A stretch of DNA of 64,000 nt from Gymnopus androsaceus JB14 (GCA_009733575.1 ML769433.1:69589-133588); one strand, 5' to 3'. Positions 20,301-32,267 are shown, counted from the first letter of the stretch. Translations and numbers: made by a program. Notes: generated by a model not told the origin, from the letters alone.

Positions 20301-21245
20301 ATTGCAGTCCTGGCCTCGAGCAGATAGAGTAGACTGGGACCAAGGGTGGGCATACATACAACCGCCGCCTAGAATGCTATCAATAAACTGGTATCGATAA
20401 ACCAACGAGAAAACTAACAGCTCTCCGAAGTCTTGATATCGACGCAGTCGAAAGCATTGTCAGTTGCGCTGAAAACACCACAGACGCGCTTGTCGCCACA
20501 GTAAGCCTGGGCGTCAGCAAAAGTGGATTCTTGTGCCACGCGCTTTTTGAGCGATCGAGGAAGAGACGAAGGATGACCGTTGCAACCCTGGAAAGAATTT
20601 AAACACCGGTATTTATACGAACGATAAAGGAAGACTCTTACATGAGGGAAATTACCGCAGACGCCGTTACAAACCGATTTGGGAGCAGAACATACACATT
20701 GATCGCCGATTCTGGTGAAAGAGTCGTTGCAGTCATAGTAGCAAGGGTCCGAGTTGCAAGTACGATGAGCGTTGGCTGGAAGTGGTTTAGCACATTTAGG
20801 CTGCGCCTTGAACTGTATGACGCGTTGAAAAAGCGAAAAGAAGAAATAAAGAAGAAAACATACGATATCGTTGAGTTCCGCTTTGACGACAGCCTCAAGG
20901 CCGAGAATGTCCAACTCAACGTTTGCATCGAGAAAGAGGTCGAGATCCTGAAAGGCGAGTTAGTCGAAAAAGCTGAGAATGCGAAAAAGAAAGACTCGCC
21001 CTTAAGCAAAGACAGATATGAACACCGGCGAAAAGGTCTTCGAGAAGCTGGTTGCCGTTGATAACAGCGTCGAGATCAACGCAAACATCAATCAAGGCGC
21101 GTGCAGAGACGCGCTGAGGATGATACTGGCGTTGAGAAACGACAGAATGCTGAGCGAGATGAGATTTCTGCGGACGACGAAGAGCGTCGACCGAAAGAAC
21201 TGCAAGTGAGAGAAGGAATGTGGGAGTGAGGCTTTTCAACCTCAT
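17367..21245 (-). CDS. CPL1-like Cys-rich secreted protein with long Ser/Thr-rich repeat region
   Basis: It starts at 21245 with a signal peptide (MRLKSLTPTFLLSLAVLSVD). Exons read: 21245-about 21024, 20947-20864 (DLDLFLDANVELDILGLEAV), 20812-20642 (Cys-rich, CSAPKSVCNGVCGNFPH), 20587-20419 and from 20368 (the split ESCGGCMYAHPW junction, then CENGECIPDACLTGYILG). Together these match the CPL1-like domain: CGDKRVCGVF, a FDCVDI segment, CGGC, GQDC and a final C-x-x-G-x-C. Then comes a Pro/Ser/Thr-rich region, three near-identical repeats starting GSGIDVSASVNPTAT (near 18.78, 18.56 and 18.33 kb), and a Cys-containing helical C-terminal domain with the last exon at 17420-17367. Frame joins near 20125 (a 38-nt intron or an indel) and 19650-19710 are uncertain. 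It is predicted extracellular or wall-associated. Confidence 0.7.
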
Positions 21246-22475
21246 CGCGAACGAAAATGAACGAAGAGACTGTGGTGGTTAGAGTTCAAGTGCTCTGAGA
21301 TTTGTAACAAGTGGGTCGGTCAGTTTTTATATGCTCTGAGAAGCCGGAAGAGGAAATCTGGTTTACTTTTTCGGCTCGACATGGCTTCGACTTCCTTCTT
21401 GTCGCGCCGTCAAACAAGTAATCGGCCGATTTGAACAGCTCGGAGCTCGTATTCGCCCGTGCTACATCGATTGCGAATGTTTTCACTGGATAAACTAGCG
21501 AAATTGCAGCGAAATCAAGTACAAGACAAACGCTAAAGCTATCAGCGATAGCGAGTTGCTTTGTTCTGCTCGCAAGTCGGACATTGGACCTGACGCGACG
21601 CGCGACATTGATTCATTTATTGTGGAGCCGTTATCAGGTTCGAATTCTTCGATTTTCGTCGCGTCCGATCTGCGCATGCGTATTGGTCATCCGAGGACTT
21701 CAAGTTCTGTAGCTCAAATCGCAGTTTTCATTTTCAACATTCCTAGAGCTAGAAACAGAGAAGATCGAAATTAAGATAGATCCAATAAAGAGTATTTTGC
21801 AGTAAAAAAACGTACGGATAAGGACTAGCTATCGGATCGTCTGCCACCAATAATATCACAATCACATAGAAGTTCAGTGACTGTCCAATTTGACAGCGCC
21901 GACTCGCTAATTTCTCTTCTTCAAGCCAAATATCGAACTAATTGTCATGAATGACGCGTATTGCACCGAAATACATGCGCATGAACACCGAAATACCCCC
22001 AAAGTCGGTTCCAGGTAAGTCAAAACGTTAACGTTTAAATATTTTCTCCAATCTTTTTTTCCAGGTCAGATCAGTTTGTGAAGATACGAGCAAGACGAAA
22101 ATCGGTAAGAATATCCACCAATTCTTTTGGTGCTCCTGGAAGTTGCGAGCGAAGAAAAATCAAATGGTCTAACCAAACAAGCACAAATTAAACCGGTCAA
22201 AGCTGTACTTATCGAAGCGCGCGTCTGTGCCGTGTTTAGACGGCGGCTCGATATTACCCAATATTCACCATACAGTGTATATGACAATAATACGCATAGC
22301 GTTAAGTAGAAAACAAGGAAAGAATCAACCAAAAGCCCTTGTAATCACCGTGAAATAAGTATAGAGACATCGAAACTGTCCACGTGTTAGTTATGTTCCC
22401 TCTGTTCCTCTGCTCCATACCATCTCAACAAGCGAAAGAAAAAAAGTTTTTTTAATCCAAGTCGATGTGCTAAAA
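21246..22475. other. Intergenic stretch with a repeat shared with 22.99-23.18 kb
   Basis: No gene seen. About 22190-22370 resembles 22990-23180 (shared GGTCAAAGCTGTAC, and AAAGAATC-CAACCAAAAGC with an optional C). The same words appear 3' of the module-2 genes (about 26880-26930 on the other strand), so it looks like a moved 3' flank. Confidence 0.45.
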
Positions 22476-22577
22476 TGGACAAGTCCGGAATTGAACCGGA
22501 GACCTTCCGCAAGACACACAGCAGAAAGAAAGCTGATTGATGCAAAGCGGACGCGATAACCCCTACACTACATGCCC
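22476..22577 (-). tRNA. trnA-UGC: tRNA-Ala (anticodon TGC) with intron
   Basis: On the minus strand the 5' half is GGGCATGTAGTGTAGGGGTT. The anticodon stem TCCGC/GCGGA holds the loop TT-TGC-A, interrupted after position 37 by an intron of about 29 nt. The T arm TCCGG-TTCAATT-CCGGA is perfect, and the 3' strand is CTTGTCC plus discriminator A. The acceptor stem has one T-T mismatch and one G-T pair. A T7 tract about 30 nt downstream (near 22446) fits a Pol III terminator. Confidence 0.8.
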
Positions 22578-23209
22578 ATGATAGGGGAATTAAATTATCG
22601 GTATAAATCATAGTATTGTACAGTAATTGACATCATTAAGCGGAACTGGTTCCAATGAGAGAGTGTGGCAGAGAGAGCATACTAGAAAATGCAGCAAAAA
22701 AAGATACTTTGTCGGACCTGATGAATTCTATATAACTCGGGGGCAGAGGGAGGAGCGGGAACAGTTTTTGTAATGGATATGAGCAGAGAGGGGCGGGACC
22801 TCGAGGACGCGACACCTCGACCAAGGATTTCTGTGTTATTCTTGCCATTAGACCAAACTCGAATATGGGCGACGAATTTAAGAAGAAATTTCCTTTTCAG
22901 CTTCCTGCTTCAACTCCTCAAGCTTTTTATATTGCCCCAGCATCCGAGGGTATTTTCGCTGCACTAGAATGGTGTCTGCTAAAACTTTCCAAAGGTCAAA
23001 GCTGTACATATGTATTGATCTCGAGCGAGATGCGGCGCTGGATACGACCAAAAAGCTACGATTAATTAGGTATACAACAAAACGACAGATATATATGTCA
23101 ATGACTGCACAACCTTGGAAAACAAAGAAAGAATCCAACCAAAAGCACTCGCACTGAAATATGTAAGTATAACATAGACGATAGTAGAAGAAAGTATGCT
23201 TGGAGCGAC

Positions 23210-23615
23210 TTACGAGATCTTGTACCAATCACAGGTATTTTCGATGGTGTCTACGCACCATTGTACTGAGGCTGAAGTTGCTACAGTTGGTCGCATCGGT
23301 GGATTTATGCTTCTGCAAAAGCGAGCCAGGTTAGTTGAGTGCTATTGCCGCTGTAATTTCCCTATAGAATAATTAGCATACAAAATACTAAATAATTGAG
23401 ATAACACTGAATATTTAACTTGAAGTTGTAGCCGTGCTATATGTTGAAGAATTCGCAGCCGCTGACACTGATTATACAATCTGTAGGGACACAGTCAGTG
23501 TGTATAAGATGATTAGAACATATGACTGTACTTACCAACGACAATGTCAACGAGCCCATACGTAATGTAATCCGAAGCCTGGGTCGCACAGGACAGGTGC
23601 TGACCAGATGGCAAA
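23210..23615 (-). pseudogene. Decayed 3' remnant of a module-2 secreted gene
   Basis: The minus strand retains SCATQASDYITYGLVD (about 23605-23545), a gtaagt donor, a GGAAATTAC-AGCGGCAAT block (near 23350) and the tail TDATN-like block ending in TAA at 23210. Each is homologous to a separate exon of the intact module at 26230-26683. The N-terminal part, the middle exon and reading frame continuity are lost. The neighbouring F-box gene starts less than 100 nt away in the opposite direction. Confidence 0.65.
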
Positions 23616-23705
23616 ACTGAGCGCCAGTAGCATCTCAATGCAAAACTTTGATCATCAGTGGCAATCACAACTCTTGATTCTTTACGACCAGCCACCACGA
23701 TATCG

Positions 23706-25071
23706 ATGGTAGTACCGCAGGTGCCTAACGAACTGGTAGAATGTATCCTCGACAACCTCTACTTCGACAAAAATACTCTACTCAGCTGCGCGCTGGTCGC
23801 AAATGCTTGGGTTACCCCTTCTCAGCGGGGAATCTTCCGTCTCATTACTCTCAAACCACCCCATTCGGAATATGGTAACAACTTTTCGGTGCTCTTCCGC
23901 GCTTATCTGAAAACCAACAGTCTACTCATTGCATCATTCAATGAGAAACCATATTTGGCTTCATATGTTCGGGCTTTGGAGCTAATACATTTCCCAACCG
24001 TGCTGCAGCCGACTCCCAATGTTTCACCTCTGTGGAAAGCACTATGTACTTCTACCACTAGAGTCATTCGACACCTCTCTAACGTGGAAAGTATACTATT
24101 CAAGGAATTTCATTGGCATTCGATCACCATTTCTCCTTTGTTGGAGGAGGCATTGGTCAACATTCTGAAGGCACCTTCATTGACTCGGATCTTCCTCCAT
24201 GACTTTCTTAGCACCTCTGATCTAACATCTCTTTTGGCTTATCCGGCTCATTTGAAGGCGCTAAAGGTCGAGTGGGCTAAATACCCTCAGGTGGAGCCAA
24301 CTTTGGATAATACCACTAAAGCTGCACCTCAGTCTATACAGCTTGACCAATTGTTGCTTCAAATTGAACAAAAGCCTTTTCATACTTTCGATGATCTCGT
24401 GGATTGGTTCCAGCATAAGGCTTGCCCATTTGACCTTCGGCATCTACGATCATTGCAGATATACCATTCTCGCTTGGATCATCATCGGGCTGCTTACTTG
24501 TTGCAGCAGGCTGGTGGCAATCTTAGGGAGCTAGAGCTGCAGGGTCTATATCCGAATGAAAAACGTATGACGCATTCCACCGTGACATGTTACTTGTTTT
24601 TCACTAACAATTTCTCCTGCTTTAGCTTTAGATGTTCTTCATCTTGGATACACATCCAAACTGCACACCCTGAAACTATCCCGCGTTTTTCAGACGGAAC
24701 TGTACTCCCCCATCCCGTGGATTCATTCCCTTTTCCAACCTTTCCTGGATTCAGATCGGAACATTTGCTCCCTGCGACATCTGACTGTTGAACTCTATAC
24801 CAACCCACAGGCGATACCTCAGCTGGATCAGTGGGCTTTATTTGATGCATTACTTGAAAAGCCACAGTTTTCTTCACTCGAGGTGGTCAATATAATGATA
24901 GTGGGGATGGCCATTATGCCAAGCAGCGTTACGGAGTCGCTTAGCGAGAAGCTACTGTTTCTAAATCAATCGGGAAAGCTGAAAGTCACCTTCAGCCTCC
25001 ACCCTATGGTAGGACCGCAAACACCGATGGTGATATATGGGAATGGCCTTTTTTTCAGTTATCAGCCTTAA
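23706..25071 (+). CDS. F-box-like, leucine-rich protein
   Basis: Two exons: 23706 (or 23658) to 24564, and 24626-25071. The predicted product is 434 or 450 residues. The N-terminal F-box-like motif is VPQVPNELVECILDNLYFDK followed by LLSCALVANAW. The rest is leucine-rich with irregular repeats (for example LRHLRSLQIYHSRLD and LRELELQGLYP), continued after the intron by LDVLHLGYTSKLHTLKLSRV. Proteins of this kind are expanded in Agaricomycetes and are thought to act as substrate adaptors of SCF ubiquitin ligases through SKP1. The target is unknown. The ATG at 23706 places the F-box at the extreme N-terminus, as is usual; 23658 is in frame and also possible. Confidence 0.8.
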
Positions 25072-25251
25072 CTACTTACATTTATTTGCTATCGAAAATT
25101 TGGTGTGTATTGGTCGCTTGGTTTGTTATGCTCATACAGTGTACAAGTTGCTCCGCTTACCTTTATTCTTTACCGTTATTTTTTACACTTTTTGGTCTCC
25201 TTTACATTGATTTCATTACTACAGGACCAGAGCATTATAATCGAGGTATCA

Positions 25252-25383
25252 GAAAACTCATTAGCCCTCTGGAGATCTCTGGAGCTCTCCGGAGCTCTCT
25301 AGAATTGGTACCATGGCTCCAGATGCTCCAGATGCTCCAGATACTCTGGAGCTCTCTGGAGAGCTCTGTAGATCATACAGGTC
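25252..25383. repeat. Short-repeat cluster of CTGGAG / GAGCTC words
   Basis: Interspersed CTCTGGAG, GAGCTCTC and tandem GCTCCAGAT units form an imperfect palindromic cluster capable of a long hairpin. It lies between the F-box gene and the promoter of the two-module secreted gene. Confidence 0.6.
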
Positions 25384-25585
25384 TGCTGATGAAATGGCTA
25401 CTATGAAGCATTTACTCGAAGCATTTATATTAGTGAATCCGGAACTTGAAGCTGCAGGATCTTACTACAGACACTGACATACTAGTCACTGCATACTTGA
25501 ACCACCGTCGATTCTTGTCCTGAATGATCGACTATTCATAATCAAATTGAAACGGTCAATTTTGGCCATGCTACATTCCAGCACG

Positions 25586-25594
25586 TATAAAAGG
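25586..25594 (+). promoter_or_regulatory. TATA box of the two-module secreted gene
   Basis: TATAAAAGG 43 nt upstream of the ATG. The preceding segment (about 25540-25585) matches the promoters of module-1 copies A and C, including GAAACGGTCA and TTTTGGCC. The distance to ATG is shorter than in copies A-C. Confidence 0.6.
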
Positions 25595-25636
25595 CGATGA
25601 ATAAACCACTAATTCTTCGCTCTTGCCCTACTTGAA

Positions 25637-26683
25637 ATGTTGTTCAAATTTCTCCTTGCCGTCTCTGCTCTCGCTGCTCCCGCTTTCGCTCAGTCCTGTG
25701 CTGAGGCTTCTCGTTTTGGTGATCTCACCTTCTCACCTAATCCTATTGTTCTCGGAGAAGTAAGTATCGACTACTATTATACAGCTGAATTATCAGTTCC
25801 TAACACAACTTTGCATCTATTAGCCAGTAACTTTCAATGCCAGCTTTGCTTGTGCAACTGAGCTGGGTTACGCGCCGCTGTATACGGATTATACCTTGGT
25901 TGTTCCACCCGCCAACAACACTGGGTAAGTATACGCTGCTATTTTGATTCTAACAGCAGAATTCCTGACAAGGACGTAGCTTTCAAGCCCCCATCTACTT
26001 TGCCCGTCGCGATGCTCCTGCTGGTGGAAACGACGTGTTTACCGTTACCGTAAGCTTTTTGATTTCTGATTTTCAAAAACCAAGCTCATTCAAGGCAGTT
26101 TGACCCGAACTATTCCCAATTCACGACTTACCCTGACGCCCAATACGAGATCATCCTCGCCGCCACACACGTTGCTGAGTCCGACAGCTATGGGCAGACT
26201 TTGATTCAAGGAGAAGTGGAATTCGCCGTCACTATCAACCAGGCCTCTAGATCCGGTTACACGGAGACATTCAGCAACCTGTCCTGTGCTACTCAAGCTT
26301 CGGATTACATTACTTATGGACTCGTCGACACTGTGGCTGGTAAGTACAATCATATGTTCTCATATACTTATTCTACGCGCTGACTACTGTCTTTTAACAG
26401 ACTGTGAGACGATGTGTACCAACGTCAGTGGCTGCACATTCTTCAACATCTACTATGACTACAACTCAAATCCCAAGGTGAATATTTAGTGTGATCCTAC
26501 TTAATGTTTCGTATGCTAATCGTTCTACAGGGAAACTACAACGGCAATGGCACTCAATTAACCTGCTCGCTTTTCCAGGATAAACATACTGCATCCGATG
26601 CGACCAACTGTGGTAATCAGCCCCAGTCTAATGGGGGTGTAGACACCATCGAAAATAGCTGTGGCTGGTACAAAAGCTCGTAA
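25637..26683 (+). CDS. Two-module secreted protein (module 1 fused in frame to module 2)
   Basis: Six exons: 25637-25759, 25824-25924, 25980-26049, 26099-26339, 26401-26477 and 26531-26683 (765 nt, 254 residues). Residues 1-19 are the signal peptide. Residues 20 to about 150 are the same module as copies A-C, with the same first three introns. Where those copies end in QASN and a stop codon, this gene continues QASRSGYTETFSNLSC. It then enters a second Cys-rich module (CETMCTNVSGCTFFN, CSLFQDKHTASDATNCGNQ, VDTIENSCGWYKSS). Module 2 resembles mushroom fruiting-body-specific secreted proteins, and its even cysteine pattern suggests disulfides. The fusion retains the module-1 promoter. Binding or structural roles are guesses. 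Confidence 0.85.
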
Positions 26684-27033
26684 ATCGTTCTGAAAATACC
26701 TTCTTTTACTGTCTCTTGCTGCGCTCGTTATTGTATCTCTCTACTGTATCGTTTATGTTCACTTATTCAAATTAATTGCGAGGGTTTTTGGTCAATTGTT
26801 GCTTGCCGTATGCATATCCTCGTCGTTTATGTTGCATAGTTAATCCAGGGTTTTTTTGGTCTACGCCTCGCTCGAGATCAATATGTACAACTTTGACCTT
26901 CTAAAAATTCTAGCAGACACCAAATCGATTTTCAATCCACCTTGCTCGCGTCCCACAAGAAATAAGTAGAATTTTGATTGTACGCTCTTTTCCATACAAT
27001 TTAACATGGAAGCTATACATATTCATCCTGATA

Positions 27034-30000
27034 TCAGAAGCTTTGAATGGTAGTGGCAAAGTTGGGCGAGGTGGTGAATGAGCCTACTTCCTTCCCCGCG
27101 TAAACAACCTGTACGTTTCTCGAAGTGGAGATAGGACTCTCATCAACCGTTAGAGTTACTGTTTCTGGTTTGCCATCACTCCAATCCAGATCCACGGTTA
27201 TGCCTCCCCTCGTGCGCGCACCCTTGAGATGTCCAGAGGGCCAATTGGTGGGTAAAGCTGGAAGAAGAGTGATCACCAGTGGAATATCGAAGGAAGCAAC
27301 ATCCGGTGCTTGCAAAAGTCCATTCTACGTGGCGCAAGTGCAATCAGCACGCGCAGATGAAAAAAAGGACGAGACTTACCAAAAGAGCAGCAGGGAATCC
27401 AAAATTAGCATCGATCTAGTATCCGTAGACAAAGTTAGTAATGAACGATCACAGCAGATCCCTCTCACCTGGAAAATCGGGACTGGATCAAAGGGGTCAT
27501 ACAAGCTGAAAAGGTTCGGAGCAAAATTTTCGTAAAGGGTATACTGGACAGACATGAAAAATGTTAGTCATAGAAAGCCGCGGTAGAGAGTAACGCACAG
27601 TCAATTCAAAGTAGAACTCTGATGCATTTCCGAGTTGGGCCCAGGCTGCAGCTCTCCAAGCTTTCTCCCAGCCAGCATCAGCATCCGGTCCAGTGCCGTT
27701 TCCTCGATGGATAAGACTCGTCATAGCAGCATCCATCACTTCGTCCTTGGTGTAGTTAAACTTTGTATCATTGTAGATCAAACCGCCTTGAATACCCATA
27801 TCGTATGAAGCGATAGCGTAGCCTGGGTACAGTCCAACCAAATGGGATACTATGAACACAAGAGTGAGACCAGGATTACGGTGATAAACATGGTGTAACG
27901 TACGATGGCGATGCGTGTCCGTTGGGGAATCAAGGTTGACTTTCCACTCTAATCAAGATTGCATAGTCAGCTTTGAGAAAGTGCCACATACAAAAGCCGA
28001 ACCTTGAAGTTGACCCCACCAGCCAATACGGATACCTTTATCCATCTGAGAACGCTTGGCGATGACCTCTATTCATTGAAGCAACGTCAGTGGCTTACTG
28101 GTAAAAGGATACCAGGCTCCTTAAACCAACAGCGGAAGGGAACTTCGAGCACAGATACATCTTGCTCTCGCTCGTCTCGTACGTGGTTTAAGGAGTCTGA
28201 AAAATTGCATCGGTGCTTACCATCAAGGAAATCTGTATCTGTATCTCCTGATGCATTGAAGCCCTTCTCCACAGCGTTGAACATTTGCCAGATTAACTGT
28301 TGAGTATGAGCACAACCTACAATAGGTAAGCTGCATGTATAGCTGTTACTACTGAACTCAGCGCACCTAGAGTAATCGGAACCTGTTCTGGACTATTACA
28401 TGGAGCTGATGAAGGAAATCGTCGTCAAGATCAATCGTATAAACAAAAAAAGAGTAAATAACCTGTTATAAGCGTCCCATCGTTAAAATGTTGATCTGGT
28501 ATGAGGGTATCCAAATGGAAGGAAGCTACGCCCTATGAACTAGTCATTCAGCAAAAAATCAAAGTACGATAAGGCGATATGATTCCTTACCTTGAGTAAA
28601 GGGTATCCTTGAGCCTGCCACCAAGCAACATCGTTCGTATAATCGAAATGATCCCATAGATCTAACCATCTAGAGTGCAGCGAACACTCAGTGACATCCG
28701 ACTGCGAGGAAGGCATACGTACCAGCCAGACCGCGGATACTGTTACCAGGTATCAGCCACGAATATTTCGATGAACGAGTCGGCTCACCAGGATAGTTAG
28801 CCCATTCGGCAGTGTTTCCTTCACCGGGCCCACCTTTCATTCCAGTGTGTCCAAAGATCTGGAAAGGATTATGCACGGTGATGCGGTTTTCGAAGAAAAA
28901 AGGCCTACGTTCATCTACGGGGACGTGTCAAGCCTGATTCTTATGGATTAGATTGAATGCTGACCTCGTCATGCGTAACCCAACCTCGGGAGATGTTGTA
29001 GATAAGCTGCGCCGTAGTGGCTCCTCTGGGTGCCCATGTTTTCTACAAAAACAGCGTCAAGCTTGAGAATACTGAACGAAGGTGGAAATTAACCTCAATA
29101 TAATTCCATAATGAGCTTGTAACATCAAGATTGCTCATTTCTGCAGACCAGTAGTTCATTTGAACGTTAATATCAGCGTGATAATCTCCTCCCCAAGGTG
29201 TATCTGATTTTTATTCGAGTGGGCGAGTTAGCGTACGTCTTGGAATACGGCATTAAACAGACCTATATCCTTCGCCCACTTGCCCTGCAAGTTGCGCAGG
29301 CAAAATACCTCTGGCGCTACTTGCAAGCATATACCGCCCGTAATTGAACGTGATCCATTCAAGGTAGGGATTTCCAACGTTGTATTCATAGCCCGTGACG
29401 ATTTCGTCAGTTGGACGAGAGTCGGTTACTTGACCAAGCGATAGGGAGAATTGACTATAAAGAACGTCATTAACATCAGCTATGTGCTCGGCAAGAACAT
29501 TCTGATAGGATTCGGTATCGGCTGAACTGAGAAGAGAGACCAAAGCTTCATGTGGATCTGGACCCTGGAAAGAAAAATTGCTCGCTTCATCTCCGGCGTC
29601 CATCGAGTACTCTGTTCCTCCGACCCAGGAGATCCAGGTTTCGGTGGCACCCGTCACGGATATGGTGGCATTCGTCGAGTCGAGAGCATTACAAGAGACA
29701 AGGCCTCCGGTCGATTGAACTTGTGCGAGAATTTCATAGAGCATCCCTGGCTCAGAAGCAAACCCACGGAGTTTGAGGGTGCTTGAATCCTGGCAGGTTA
29801 TGTTTGGGGGCGTCGGAAGGAGAGAGTCCAACACTGAAAAGGCATATGTGACACCAGGTAAAGTAGCGTTGGAAGAGGTATTGAGAAATTGGACACATGC
29901 TTCGGTAGGATGGGAGCAAAATGTTTCACTGAATAATCACTAAGCTTCTGCACTCCATTGTGAATTGTAAGAAACGTACCGAATAAAAGTTGAACTGGAT

Positions 30001-30678
30001 TGTGTCCATGTCGTTCGTGCTACACCTTCGTCCAGATCCAGCCAACGCGCAAAGTCAGTCGCAGGACTGGACACATTCATGGTGGTGATCAGATATCCAG
30101 CGCCGACATAAGAGCCTACAATAAAGTTAATAGACGTTGAAGGCAATAGACGAATCAGTCCTACCGTAAAAAGGAAAAGGCGAGGTTAAAGGGTAGACGT
30201 CTTCGGTCTCTCCCGTCGCGTTAGCAAATATGCTTGCACGGATTCCCTCCAAGGCCAGATGAGTAGCCGTCGTTTCATTGGGTAGTTTGTTACCGCCGTT
30301 ATACGTCTTCAATATAAGTTAGATCAGGGTTTTTGCATTCGATGTAAAGAAATACTTACAGGATCCTGAAACGGACCTCCGGCCCATAAAGACTCAATGT
30401 TCAACTGAAGAGCTTCGATCTCCATCCCTCCGGGAGTCATAGCTATACACAAGATGGCCCTCGTCAGCTTCAGAGCAATCCAATGGGTTAAACTACAGAC
30501 CTGCTAGATATCCATTGCCAATCGGAAGAAATGTCGTTGACCAGAGGGTTCCTGTTACGTCTCCCGTTGTGTTGTACCAAAGACCATTTCCGGATGCAGG
30601 GAATGCCGCAGGAGGAGTAGAAGAGGAAATTACAGCCACCGGAAGAATAGTGCTGGCGGTAAGAGTCTTCAGTTTCAT
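27034..30678 (-). CDS. Alpha-L-fucosidase, glycoside hydrolase family 95, secreted
   Basis: A multi-exon gene of about 14-16 exons. The start at 30678 gives a signal peptide ([20 protein letters not shown]). GH95 landmarks in order: [86 protein letters not shown] (region of the substrate-binding asparagines), [17 protein letters not shown] (the general-acid Glu is expected here), [28 protein letters not shown], and [12 protein letters not shown] (region of the Asp that helps activate water). The family removes alpha-1,2-linked L-fucose or related galactose residues by inversion. Stop is TGA at 27034-27036. No frameshift was noticed. It probably acts outside the cell on plant or fungal glycans. 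Confidence 0.88.
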
Positions 30679-31144
30679 GATGAACTGATGAAAGGATGCA
30701 GACAACGCGTTGTCCGAAGAAGCAAGTATTTCACTAAACCTCGTCATCATGACCTTTCATATACTTTATAGTCTTCGCTACGCAGTTTCCTCGGAACGAG
30801 CTATTTGGAAACTAAGTCCCCAGAACGCGCATATGCCGACAGAAAGCTAGAAGCTGGTCCTAAAAATGCACATGATTGCAGTCAGCAGATGCACAATCAC
30901 TGATGAACAGGGGAAGGGATGAATGGAACGACGTTGGAAGAAGGTGGAATTGTACCTTCAATGGCTCTACGGGCCGCCGATACCGCAAAGTACTGCAGTT
31001 AAAGCCCAAGTACAGAAATTGGTAGATGGTGCATCAACTGTAAAGAGCCAAAAGGAAGAGGTGGTTCGAGAGAACGTTCAGCGCCAATAATTCGAATCGC
31101 CTGATCAGTGACGTAACGTGTATCAAGCGCCCTTTGTCACTTCA
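30679..31144. promoter_or_regulatory. Divergent intergenic region between the fucosidase and the APH-like gene
   Basis: About 465 nt between two divergent genes. I see no clear TATA box or repeated operator. Confidence 0.4.
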
Positions 31145-32267
31145 ATGACGATCACCTTGGAAGAAGTACAGAGGGTAATCTCAAAGAACTTGTCGAAACC
31201 AGAGTATTCTCATGTTATCAGTATTTCGGAGACTCAGAACGAGGACTCATACAGGTCAGTTACCTGATTCGCTACAGGAGTAACCAGGTATTCATAATCT
31301 CTGCAGTCGGACGCGAAACAATGCAACTTACATGGTCGATTTAGCAGCATCTGCAGAAAGCATTCATACGCATACCTGCTCTATTACCATTTCATTCGCG
31401 TCTGAATCTACACCCGCATATCATCCCAATTCCCTACAAACCTTTGCTCAGCTTATCGCGATGATCCAGAAGCAAACTTCCATTCCTATCGCAGAACCGA
31501 TCTTGGATACATCCCTGAGCGTTATCTCGCATCCATATCTACTTACGCCTCCACAACCACTGCAATCCAGCTCAATCATCCCGCTCTCTATCGCCCGATC
31601 TCAGAATCTTCTAACTGCACCGCAAGAAGCTTTCATAGACCTTAGTCTAGGTCAGCTTCTAGGTCAGCTCCACTCTGGCGTGCAGAATGACTGGTTTGGC
31701 CGTCCAAGCACCTCTCAGCCGGACGAACCATCCTATAGTTGGCAGCAGACGTTTGTCGAGCTCCTCGAACCTCTTATCGAATGGGCGCAGGAAACCAATG
31801 TCGATCTTGGGGTATCGTACGAAGATCTTCGAAGATATCTGTCTCGTGCGATTGCTTTCTTTCTCTTTGACGACGTTGAGGTCCCTTCGTTGGTTTGGTT
31901 CACTGGATCAGAAGACGATATCTACATCACCCGTCCTAATGACAACTCTCCCTCGGTCCAGATAGCTGTGATTCTACCGAATCTTGCTCATGCTCTTTGG
32001 GGAGATCCGCTGCTCGAAACGTTCTTTTTACCCCCTGCTCCTTCTGAAGCTGTCAAGGAAGGCTATAGCGGTGGCGGTGGTGAACCCCTGCTCGTCTTTG
32101 CAAGACAGAAGACAAAGAGGTTGTGGTATACTGTGTTTCTAGCACTCGTGATTCTTGTCGAGAGGGAAGGAGAGTCGCAGAAAGATGCCGTACAGAATAA
32201 AAGAGCTTGGGCTCTCGAGACTTTGAAACGATGTACGGATGCTTTAAAAGACGCGCCGTGTTATTGA
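31145..32267 (+). CDS. Aminoglycoside-phosphotransferase-like (kinase-fold) protein lacking the catalytic His-x-Asp
   Basis: The clear part is one long exon to the TGA at 32265-32267, including the in-frame ATG at 31332 (311 residues). It contains LGQLLGQLHSGVQNDWFG, LLEPLIEWAQE, VPSLVWFTGSEDDIYITRP, then LPNLAHALWGDPLLETFF. This order matches the APH superfamily seen in many Agaricomycetes. The usual HGDLxxxN loop is replaced by SLVWFTGSEDDIYI, so it may be a pseudokinase. A likely first exon is 31145-31254 (MTITLEEVQRVISKNLSKPE...EDSYR, donor GTCAGT). I could not join it to the long exon without a frame problem, so the N-terminus is uncertain. Confidence 0.55.
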
